From NCBI GenBank assembly GCA_910579335.1, contig CAJTUQ010000029.1, positions 2,819 through 8,717 of the forward strand: 5,899 bases of DNA, given 5' to 3'. Every line of letters starts with the position of its first letter. Within the stretch, counting starts at the first letter, position 1. Shown piece by piece: positions 1 to 5,899 of the stretch. Both the position numbers and the translations under genes were made by a program. This DNA comes from an uncultured Dorea sp. Lineage in GTDB: Bacteria; Bacillota; Clostridia; Lachnospirales; Lachnospiraceae. The notes beneath the pieces are model-generated. The model was not told the origin of the DNA and made no database searches. It was given only the letters and a program-made list of their open reading frames with translations.

Positions 1-219
1 ATCTCTTCCCACGTCATCGTACCCATAGCCGCTGGCAAAATGAAAACAGTCTGCATTCACCCGGTTCTCCTGCATCGCCTTTATAACCTTCAGCTGGTTA
101 TACTCAGCGGTACGGTCTATCGCGTCAAACCGCATTTTTAAATCTTTTTCAACGGCGGAGCCAAATTCTAATACCGACGGGCGGATGCCCATTTGCTGAT
201 ATAGTTTTTCTATGTCCAT
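1..219 (-). CDS. Methionine gamma-lyase family protein (YnbB-like, 'aluminum resistance' family), N-terminal part
   Basis: Only the first 73 codons are in the window; the rest runs off the left end. Translation starts MDIEKLYQQMGIRPSVLEFG and ends with GYGYDDVGRD (residues 64-73). That closing motif is what I recognise: it matches the conserved N-terminal block of the B. subtilis YnbB family of PLP-dependent fold-type-I enzymes, labelled methionine gamma-lyase family or aluminum resistance protein. The catalytic lysine and the PLP pocket lie outside the window, so activity cannot be judged. The true substrate of this family is poorly established; C-S lyase chemistry on a sulfur amino acid is inferred from the family name. 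The ATG at 217-219 is the only reasonable start: the next in-frame codons upstream hold no ATG, GTG or TTG before a stop at 253-255. A modest ribosome site precedes it. The gene begins 46 bases after the small TPR-like gene and is probably cotranscribed with it. Confidence 0.85.
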   Translation of the reverse strand, partial: MDIEKLYQQMGIRPSVLEFGSAVEKDLKMRFDAIDRTAEYNQLKVIKAMQENRVNADCFHFASGYGYDDVGRD

Positions 220-230
220 AAAGCAAAAAT

Positions 231-238
231 CTTCCTTT
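231..238 (-). promoter_or_regulatory. Ribosome binding site of the YnbB-like gene
   Basis: The minus strand reads AAAGGAAG, 11 bases before the ATG at 217-219. It is an imperfect, slightly distant Shine-Dalgarno match, weaker than that of the small gene upstream. It lies in the 46-base gap at 220-265, the only untranslated spacer in the window beyond the short mutL-miaA gap. I see no convincing terminator hairpin or promoter in that gap. Confidence 0.6.
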
Positions 239-265
239 CTATGTAAATACCGTCACAGGACATCC

Positions 266-559
266 CTATAACGCATTCATGATTTTCGTCTTCACTTCTG
301 CGCACCGGGCGTCAAACTCCGGATTAAGCGGCCTTATCTCCCTTATTATATCCGCCGCCAGCTCAAACCTCTTCAAATCGTAGAGGAGCGCCGCCTGATT
401 CAGGTTGTACCATGCCCTCTCGCCATTCGTCTTAATATAAGGCTCAAGCCCCATGAGCTCTTTATAGGCGGCCTCCGCATTGTGGCTCACTGCATAAAGC
501 TCCATCAGTGTATTCATCTTTTTTAAAAATTTCGAACCTCCGAATAATCTCTGTAACAT
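266..559 (-). CDS. Small TPR-like helical protein of unknown function
   Basis: The product has 97 residues and no function that I recognise. Residues 49-80 fit one tetratricopeptide-like repeat loosely: Trp50 near the start, small residues at Ala56-Ala57 in the first helix, Phe65 and Ala68-Ala69 where the second helix opens, and a closing LNP at 78-80. Residues 16-44 look like another amphipathic helix pair. There is no signal peptide or membrane segment, so a soluble adaptor-like protein is the best reading, but the TPR call rests on pattern alone. The ATG at 557-559 is supported by a strong Shine-Dalgarno (GGAGG, 7 bases upstream). The gene overlaps the end of miaA by 37 bases in a different frame, which suggests translational coupling, and it ends 46 bases before the YnbB-like gene. 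The ribosome site and the ordered, non-shadow-like composition argue that it is a real gene. It occupies the place where many bacteria carry hfq, but it does not resemble Hfq. Confidence 0.75.
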   Translation of the reverse strand: MLQRLFGGSKFLKKMNTLMELYAVSHNAEAAYKELMGLEPYIKTNGERAWYNLNQAALLYDLKRFELAADIIREIRPLNPEFDARCAEVKTKIMNAL

Positions 560-1497
560 ATAACTCCCTCCATATACGTTAACATCGTATTTAATATTTT
601 GTTTTCATCATAATCACAGGCCTTCTTGTCAATCCAGATTACGTCCCTTTCCCGTTTAAACCACGTAAGCTGGCGTTTGGCAAAATGTCTTGTATCCCGC
701 TTGATTTTGTAAACCGCTTCCTCGAATGTACATGCGCCGTCCAGATAATCAAGCAGCTCTTTATAGCCAAGTCCCTGCATGGAAACCAGTTCTTTTGTAT
801 ACCCCTTATTTTTAAGCGCCATGACTTCTTCTAAAAGCCCTTCCGCCAGCATCTTATCCACGCGCCGGTTGATTCTCTCATACAGGCGTTCTCTGTCATC
901 ATTTAGCACAAAGTAAAAGAATTGATAGGGGGATTCCTTATTTTGCTCTCTCTCATTGTGCTCTGAGATAGGTTCGCCTGACTGCTGGTAAAATTCAAGC
1001 GCCCGCACCACTCTTTTTACATTATGAAAATGGATTTTCTCTGCCGCTTTAAAATCAACTGCCTGCAGCCTTTCATGGAGAGCCTTAGCCCCGTTTTTTT
1101 CTGCAAAATCCAAAAGTTCCTTCCTGTAGCCGTCACTGCGCTCATGCTCCGTAAAATCAATGTCATAAAGCAGCGCCTGGATATAAAATCCGGTTCCTCC
1201 GACTACGATAGGAATATGGCCGTCTGAATATATTTTTTCCATTGCTTCTTTTGCCATCTGCTGAAAGCGGACGACATGAAACTCCTCATCCGGCTCAAGC
1301 ACGTCAATCAAATGATGGGGAACTCCCTCCATCTCCTCCGGCTTTATCTTTGCGGAACCGATGTCCATCTCCTTATACACCTGCATGGAATCTGCAGAGA
1401 TAATCTCTCCGCCCACTGCCTTAGCAAGCCCGATGGATGCCTTCGTCTTTCCGGCCGCCGTCGGGCCGGTCAGGATTATTAATGGTCTTTTTTTCAT
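523..1497 (-). CDS. miaA: tRNA dimethylallyltransferase (tRNA A37 isopentenyltransferase)
   Basis: MiaA transfers a dimethylallyl group from DMAPP to N6 of adenosine 37 in tRNAs that read UNN codons, the first step towards ms2i6A, which stabilises codon-anticodon pairing. The 324-residue product has the family signatures in order: P-loop GPTAAGKT (11-18), DSMQVY with the catalytic-type Asp36 (36-41), GVPHH (58-62), GGTGFY (100-105), GLGYKEL (242-248) and RQLTWF (275-280) near the C-terminus. Its length is normal for the family and no motif is missing. I chose the ATG at 1495-1497 because GGGGG ends 6 bases upstream of it. An in-frame ATG two codons earlier (1501-1503) directly abuts those Gs and leaves no spacer. 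The chosen start also gives the usual MiaA opening, MKKRPLIILTGPT. The gene follows mutL after 15 bases, and its last codons overlap the next gene by 37 bases. The final dozen or so residues (around 311-324) look like a variable tail. Confidence 0.97.
   Translation of the reverse strand: MKKRPLIILTGPTAAGKTKASIGLAKAVGGEIISADSMQVYKEMDIGSAKIKPEEMEGVPHHLIDVLEPDEEFHVVRFQQMAKEAMEKIYSDGHIPIVVGGTGFYIQALLYDIDFTEHERSDGYRKELLDFAEKNGAKALHERLQAVDFKAAEKIHFHNVKRVVRALEFYQQSGEPISEHNEREQNKESPYQFFYFVLNDDRERLYERINRRVDKMLAEGLLEEVMALKNKGYTKELVSMQGLGYKELLDYLDGACTFEEAVYKIKRDTRHFAKRQLTWFKRERDVIWIDKKACDYDENKILNTMLTYMEGVICYRDYSEVRNF
564..571 (-). promoter_or_regulatory. Ribosome binding site of the small TPR-like gene
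   Basis: The minus strand reads GGAGGGAG, with GGAGG ending 7 bases before the ATG at 557-559. This is the strongest Shine-Dalgarno in the window. It lies inside the miaA coding region, 38 or more bases before the miaA stop, so ribosomes finishing miaA pass directly over it. Confidence 0.8.
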
Positions 1498-1503
1498 CAG
1501 CAT

Positions 1504-1511
1504 CCCCCTTT
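1504..1511 (-). promoter_or_regulatory. Ribosome binding site that decides the miaA start
   Basis: The minus strand reads AAAGGGGG, followed by ATGCTGATG. The G run touches the first ATG but stands 6 bases from the second, which favours the second ATG (1495-1497). The site occupies most of the 15-base gap after the mutL stop codon at 1513-1515. Confidence 0.65.
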
Positions 1512-1512
1512 A

Positions 1513-3432
1513 TCACACGATTCTTTTGAATTTCTTTTCCAGCTCGCGTTTGGACATGGCGATGATGGTCGGTCTTCCGTGCGGACAGTGGTACGGGTTT
1601 TTCAGTGTCAAAAGCTCTCCAATCAAAGCATGAACCTCCTGTGTTGAAAGTTTCATCTTCCCTTTTACCGCTGCTTTGCAAGACATAGACGCAATTTTTT
1701 CATCGACGGCTTCCGCCGGAAGGTTTCGGCTGATTTCACCGGACAGGCTGTCTATCATCTCCAGAAGAATCTCTTTCTTTGCGATAGAGAACAGATTATC
1801 CGGCACTGCGCGGACGGCATAAGACCCCTGCCCGAACTCCTCAAATTCAAATCCGATTTTTGTAAACCGCTCCATATGCCGGAGAAATGCCTCCTGCTCC
1901 TGCATCGTCAGATTCAGGACAATCGGCGGGGAAATCATCTGGGAGGTAAATTCCCTTGTTTTCATTCCCGCAAGCGTCTTTTCATAGAGCACGCGCTCAT
2001 GTGCGGCATGCTGGTCTATAATATACAGATTTTCGTGATACTCCACCAGCCAGTAAGTGTCAAACACCTGTCCGAGCAGCTTGTATTCCGCCGCTGCCTT
2101 CCTGTCGAGAAACCGTTCTTCAAAAAGGTCAAGCTGTTTTGGCTCAGGCTTATCCTTCGGTGGTACGGCGTAAGATACCGCAGCCTCCCGTATGCGGTCC
2201 GCCTGGCGCTCCGGTTTGAAAATGCTGCTCTTCCCTCTGATTTCCGCAGAAGAATTTTGCTCATGGTAAGAGGTGACTCTTTTTTTCATCTCCTCCATAA
2301 AGTAATCCAGATCCCTCTGCTCTTTCGGAGGATTTGATTTTTTCGCTGTTTCCGGTTCTGTTACGTTGTGCGCCTGCGTACTTTTCGGCGTTTCTTTATC
2401 TTTCCCGGTCTCTGGCGCATCCACCGTGATATGAGGAATCAGCTCTTTCCTCTGCAGTCCGCATTCCACCGCTTCATATATGGCATTGTAAATACCCTGC
2501 TGATTGTGGAAACGGATTTCAAGTTTGGACGGATGGACGTTGACGTCCACCTCGTCCCCGCCCATCTCGATATGCAGCACTGTGAACGGAAATTTATGCT
2601 GCATTGTAAAGTCCTTGTATGCATCCTCAATCGCTTTATACACCATATGATTTTTAATATAGCGGCAGTTGATAAAATAATTTTCAAAATTGCGGTTTCC
2701 TCTGGAAATCAGAGGTGCTCCTAAAAAGCCGGATATGCGGATCCCGTTCTTTTCATATTCGGCAGGAAGCAGGTTGGCTGCGATTTCCCTTCCGTAGATG
2801 TGATAGATGACATCCTTTAAATTCCCGTTGCCTGAAGTATGTATCTTTGACTGGCCGTTGTTGATAAAATGAAAGGAAATCTCCGGGCGTGACAGGGCGA
2901 GACGGGTCATCAAGTCTCCGATGTGTCCTGCTTCCGTCATGGCGGTTTTCAAAAATTTCTTTCTGGCGGGAACATTATAAAACAGCTGCCGTATGAAAAA
3001 TGTAGTGCCGTCGGGGGCGCCGTCTTCCTCCAAGCTCTGCTCTTTTCCGCCCGCAATCCGGTATCTTGTCCCAAAAGGCTCCTCTTTTGTTTTTGTGAGA
3101 AGCTCTACCTGGGCTACCGCCGCAATACTTGAGAGGGCCTCGCCGCGGAAACCGAGGGAACGGATATGGGACAAATCGTCCACAGAGCGGATTTTGCTCG
3201 TAGAATGTCTAAGGAATGCATAGCGCACTTCGTCTTTCGGTATTCCGCAGCCATTGTCCGCAATACGGATAAAGGAAATGCCCCCTTCCTTGATTTCAAC
3301 GGTAACCGAAGATGCCCCGGAGTCAATGGCGTTTTCCACAAGCTCCTTTACAACGGAAGCCGGACGTTCTATCACTTCTCCTGCGGCAATTTTATCAATT
3401 GTAATCTGGTCCAGCACTTGAATTTTATTCAT
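1513..3432 (-). CDS. mutL: DNA mismatch repair protein MutL (endonuclease type)
   Basis: MutL links mismatch recognition by MutS to strand incision and removal. The 639-residue product has an N-terminal GHKL ATPase: KELVEN with Glu30 and Asn34, DNGCGI (59-64), GFRGEAL (94-100) and DVNVHPSK (296-303). A charged, poorly conserved linker (roughly 330-445) follows, then the C-terminal dimerisation and nuclease domain. All endonuclease motifs are present: [12 protein letters not shown] (473-484), SCK (584-586) and CPHGRPT (616-622). This is therefore the metal-dependent nicking type of bacteria without MutH, unlike E. coli MutL. A consensus-type beta-clamp peptide QLDLF lies at 433-437, just before the C-terminal domain. 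The ATG at 3430-3432 is chosen because AGGTGG stands 5 bases upstream. An in-frame GTG three codons earlier (3439-3441) lies within that ribosome site and is unlikely to be used. The start overlaps the mutS stop as ATGA, so translation is probably coupled. miaA follows after 15 bases. Confidence 0.98.
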   Translation of the reverse strand: MNKIQVLDQITIDKIAAGEVIERPASVVKELVENAIDSGASSVTVEIKEGGISFIRIADNGCGIPKDEVRYAFLRHSTSKIRSVDDLSHIRSLGFRGEALSSIAAVAQVELLTKTKEEPFGTRYRIAGGKEQSLEEDGAPDGTTFFIRQLFYNVPARKKFLKTAMTEAGHIGDLMTRLALSRPEISFHFINNGQSKIHTSGNGNLKDVIYHIYGREIAANLLPAEYEKNGIRISGFLGAPLISRGNRNFENYFINCRYIKNHMVYKAIEDAYKDFTMQHKFPFTVLHIEMGGDEVDVNVHPSKLEIRFHNQQGIYNAIYEAVECGLQRKELIPHITVDAPETGKDKETPKSTQAHNVTEPETAKKSNPPKEQRDLDYFMEEMKKRVTSYHEQNSSAEIRGKSSIFKPERQADRIREAAVSYAVPPKDKPEPKQLDLFEERFLDRKAAAEYKLLGQVFDTYWLVEYHENLYIIDQHAAHERVLYEKTLAGMKTREFTSQMISPPIVLNLTMQEQEAFLRHMERFTKIGFEFEEFGQGSYAVRAVPDNLFSIAKKEILLEMIDSLSGEISRNLPAEAVDEKIASMSCKAAVKGKMKLSTQEVHALIGELLTLKNPYHCPHGRPTIIAMSKRELEKKFKRIV

Positions 3433-5899
3433 ATCTGCCACCTGTTCTTTAATTTGTTCTGTAACTGGTACAGTGTGTTGAGAGCGTCAATCGGCGTTAA
3501 ATTGCTGACATCCAAGCTTTTCAGCTCTTCTAATACGTCGTCATCCTTCACCGTGTCAAACAAGGACATCTGTGCCAAGTCTACCTCGTCATATTTTTTC
3601 GTTTTGATTTTAGGAGAAGCCCCATGTGCTGCAATATCTTTGATCCGTGTCGTAATATCTGCATGGACGAGCTCTTCCACGATTTCCTTTGCACGGTCTG
3701 TAACGGTATCCGGCACGCCGGCAAGCCTGGCAACCTGAATCCCATAACTTTTGTCCGCCCCGCCCTTCACGATTTTTCTGAGAAATATGATATCGTCTCC
3801 CTTTTCCTTGACGGCGATGCAGTAATTGTTTACATTGTCTATTTTCCCTTCCAGCTCAGTCAGTTCGTGATAATGTGTGGCAAATAGTGTTTTCGCCCCC
3901 AAAAGCCTGCTGTTACTGATATGCTCAATAACCGCCCATGCGATGCTTAAGCCGTCGAAAGTACTGGTTCCGCGCCCGATTTCATCCAGTATCAAAAGAC
4001 TTTTATTCGTTGCGTTTCTTAATATATTGGCAACCTCGGTCATTTCTACCATAAAAGTACTCTGGCCGGAAGCCAAGTCATCAGAAGCTCCGACTCTTGT
4101 GAAAATCCTGTCGACGATACCGATATCCGCCGAGGCGGCAGGAACAAACGAGCCTATCTGCGCCATCAGTACGATTAGCGCAGTCTGTCTCATATATGTA
4201 GATTTTCCAGCCATATTAGGACCGGTAATGATAGAAATCCGTTTTTTCTTATCATCAAGATAGGTATCATTTGTGATAAACAGATTGTTGGGAATCATCT
4301 TTTCAACGACCGGATGACGGCCCTCTTTAATGTCGATGATACCTTTTTCATTTATTTTCGGGCAGACGTAGTTATTGTGTTGTGCAACGATTGCCATAGA
4401 AGCCAGGGCGTCAAGATGGGCGATGGCTTTTGCAGTGTTTTGAATCCGCACGACTTCGGCGGCGATACGCTCGCGCACCTCGCAGTAAAGCTGGTATTCC
4501 AATGCAAACAGCTTATCCTCGGCACCAAGAATCGTATCCTCAAGCTCTTTAAGTTCCGGGATGATGTAACGCTCTGCATTGGCCAATGTCTGTTTTCTCA
4601 TATAATAATCCGGCACCATGTTTTTAAAGGAATTTGTAACCTCAAGATAGTAGCCGAACACTTTGTTATATTTTATCCGAAGATTTTTAATACCTGTTTT
4701 TTCACGCTCTTTCTGCTCCAGCTTAGCGAGCCATTCTTTTCCGTCCGATTTTGCACGGCGGAGTTTATCTACTTCCTCGTTATAGCCGTCTTTAATAATG
4801 CCGCCTTCCTTCATGGCAATGGGAGGGTCGTCTATGACCGCCTGGCCTGCCAGCTCACAAAGCTCTTCCAAAGGGTCCAGCTTTTCATACAGCTCCTTAA
4901 GAAGCGCTCCTTTCATCTCCCCCAGTATATATTTAATATGCGGGAGCATAGACAGAGAGCTTCGAAAAGAAACGATGTCTCTCGGATTGGCGGACTGATA
5001 GGTAATTTTACTGACCAGTCTCTCCAAGTCATAGACCGGCGACAGGTATTCGCGGATTTCGTCTCTGGCAATCGCATTGTCCTTCAGTTCTTCTACCGCT
5101 TTCTGGCGTTTGACGATTGCCGCCCTGCTGATAAGCGGCTGTTCTATATATTTGCGCAGTGTGCGCGCACCCATTGCCGTCTTTGTCTTATCCAGCACCC
5201 ACAACAGGGAACCTCTCTTGTGCTTTTCCCGAAGCGTCTCGCACAGCTCCAGATTGCGTCTGGTGGAACTGTCAAGCAGCATAAATGCCCCGGCAGTGTA
5301 TGCCGTAAGCTTTGAAAGCTGCGACAATGACGAGGTTTTCTGTGTCTCTTTTAAATATAAAAGCAGCGCTCCTGATGCAATCGTGCCAAATTCAAAATCA
5401 GCAATACCGAGTCCTTCAAGGGTTCCCGTCTGAAAGTGTTCTTTCAGCGTCCGCTTACAGAGCGCATCGTCAAAATACCATCCGTCCAATGCATAAATCG
5501 TAATTCCAAGACGCTCCCGCAAATCGTCAAAGTCCAGCCCGCTCATATAAAAAGCCTCATTGCAAATAAGCTCTGAGGGCATGAATTTAAAAATCTCGTC
5601 AAATAATTTCTGGCTGTTTTCAATCTCTGTCATAAAATAGTCGCCGGTTGTGACATCCGCCACAGAAATCCCATAGCGGTCAGCGATATAAACGACACTC
5701 ATAATATAATTATTCTTCGTCTCATCAAGCGACTGCGTATCCAGATTCGTTCCGGGAGTGACGATGCGTACGACATCGCGCTTTACCAGCCCCTTCGCTT
5801 CTGCGGCATCTTCCATCTGTTCACAGATGGCAACCTTGTAGCCTTTGGAGACGAGACGGTTCAGATACCCGTCCACTGAATGGTACGGAACTCCGCACA
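3429..5899 (-). CDS. mutS: DNA mismatch repair protein MutS, lacking its N-terminus in this window
   Basis: MutS binds mispairs and small loops in DNA and, on ATP binding, recruits MutL. The window holds 822 complete codons beginning CGVPYHS at 5897. By comparison with E. coli MutS, roughly 65-80 N-terminal residues are missing, including the mismatch-probing Phe-X-Glu, so the full protein would be near 890 residues. Counting from Cys1 at 5897: VAICEQ (22-27) and VRIVTPGT end the mismatch-binding domain; the connector domain follows to about 190; the core and clamp region includes FGYYLEVT (414-421). The ATPase has Walker [10 protein letters not shown] (559-567), [13 protein letters not shown] (about 606-618), Walker [14 protein letters not shown] (634-646) and ATHYHEL (673-679). 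Near the end, QMSLF (776-780) is a beta-clamp-binding peptide, followed by a short helical tail of the kind used for tetramer formation. No key visible residue is lost. An internal GTG at 5874-5876 is not the start, because conserved MutS sequence continues upstream of it to the window edge. The stop overlaps the mutL start (ATGA). Confidence 0.98.
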   Translation of the reverse strand, partial: CGVPYHSVDGYLNRLVSKGYKVAICEQMEDAAEAKGLVKRDVVRIVTPGTNLDTQSLDETKNNYIMSVVYIADRYGISVADVTTGDYFMTEIENSQKLFDEIFKFMPSELICNEAFYMSGLDFDDLRERLGITIYALDGWYFDDALCKRTLKEHFQTGTLEGLGIADFEFGTIASGALLLYLKETQKTSSLSQLSKLTAYTAGAFMLLDSSTRRNLELCETLREKHKRGSLLWVLDKTKTAMGARTLRKYIEQPLISRAAIVKRQKAVEELKDNAIARDEIREYLSPVYDLERLVSKITYQSANPRDIVSFRSSLSMLPHIKYILGEMKGALLKELYEKLDPLEELCELAGQAVIDDPPIAMKEGGIIKDGYNEEVDKLRRAKSDGKEWLAKLEQKEREKTGIKNLRIKYNKVFGYYLEVTNSFKNMVPDYYMRKQTLANAERYIIPELKELEDTILGAEDKLFALEYQLYCEVRERIAAEVVRIQNTAKAIAHLDALASMAIVAQHNNYVCPKINEKGIIDIKEGRHPVVEKMIPNNLFITNDTYLDDKKKRISIITGPNMAGKSTYMRQTALIVLMAQIGSFVPAASADIGIVDRIFTRVGASDDLASGQSTFMVEMTEVANILRNATNKSLLILDEIGRGTSTFDGLSIAWAVIEHISNSRLLGAKTLFATHYHELTELEGKIDNVNNYCIAVKEKGDDIIFLRKIVKGGADKSYGIQVARLAGVPDTVTDRAKEIVEELVHADITTRIKDIAAHGASPKIKTKKYDEVDLAQMSLFDTVKDDDVLEELKSLDVSNLTPIDALNTLYQLQNKLKNRWQI
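3438..3443 (-). promoter_or_regulatory. Ribosome binding site of mutL, inside the mutS 3' end
   Basis: The minus strand reads AGGTGG, one mismatch from AGGAGG, 5 bases before the ATG at 3430-3432. Its GTG could be mistaken for the mutL start codon, since it is in frame with MutL and would add three residues. The position within the last codons of mutS fits translational coupling. Confidence 0.7.

Noticed and set aside
220..265. Possible terminator or promoter between the small gene and the YnbB-like gene
   Set aside because: The 46 bases contain only a ribosome site and a trivial three-base-pair inverted match. There is no stable stem with a T run and no recognisable -35/-10 pair.
2019..2063. 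Promoter-like AT-rich words inside mutL
   Set aside because: A TGTCAA word and an AT-rich word occur nearby, but they do not form a correctly oriented, correctly spaced -35/-10 pair on either strand, and they lie within conserved coding sequence.
1876..2337. 153-codon open frame on the plus strand opposite mutL
   Set aside because: It is again the codon-register complement of mutL, without a ribosome site or motifs, and is explained by mutL codon choice.
3166..3738. 190-codon open frame on the plus strand across the mutL-mutS junction
   Set aside because: Over mutL it is the codon-register complement of a conserved ATPase region, with no ribosome site and no recognisable protein features. 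It is a shadow of mutL and mutS.
4314..5315. 333-codon open frame on the plus strand opposite mutS
   Set aside because: It lies in exact codon register with mutS, so it stays open simply because mutS uses no TTA, CTA or TCA codons there. It has no ribosome site, its product is rich in Phe, Cys and His without recognisable motifs, and the opposite strand is unmistakably MutS.
5874..5876. GTG as the start of MutS
   Set aside because: The frame continues upstream with CGVPYHS, a conserved MutS block, to the window edge, so the real start is outside the window.

Overview
This window looks like a housekeeping stretch of a Clostridia chromosome, most likely Lachnospiraceae or a close relative. That placement is inferred from protein style and gene order, because there is no rRNA or other marker here. 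All genes lie on the minus strand and are read from right to left as one tightly packed unit: mutS (5' end outside the window), mutL, miaA, a small TPR-like gene of unknown function, and the start of a methionine gamma-lyase-family (YnbB-like) gene that runs off the left end.

The right and central part (1513-5899) encodes the two core mismatch-repair proteins. MutS recognises mispairs. MutL here carries a complete set of endonuclease motifs, so it should be the nicking type found in bacteria that lack MutH. mutS and mutL overlap by four bases (ATGA). Both proteins carry a consensus-like beta-clamp-binding peptide: QMSLF near the MutS C-terminus and QLDLF in the MutL linker. This fits a repair system directed by the replication clamp.

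The left part (1-1497) begins with miaA (tRNA A37 dimethylallyltransferase), 15 bases after mutL. The small TPR-like gene follows, overlapping the miaA 3' end by 37 bases and preceded by a strong Shine-Dalgarno site. After a 46-base gap the YnbB-like PLP-enzyme gene starts. In many bacteria hfq follows miaA; here that position is taken by the small TPR-like protein.

There is no gene-free stretch longer than 46 bases. I saw no tRNA, rRNA, CRISPR array, insertion sequence, long repeat, convincing terminator or convincing internal promoter. The proteins read through without frameshift, and their visible catalytic motifs are intact. I found no clear undescribed system. The points most worth a second look are the small TPR-like gene in the usual hfq position and the clamp-binding motif in the MutL linker.
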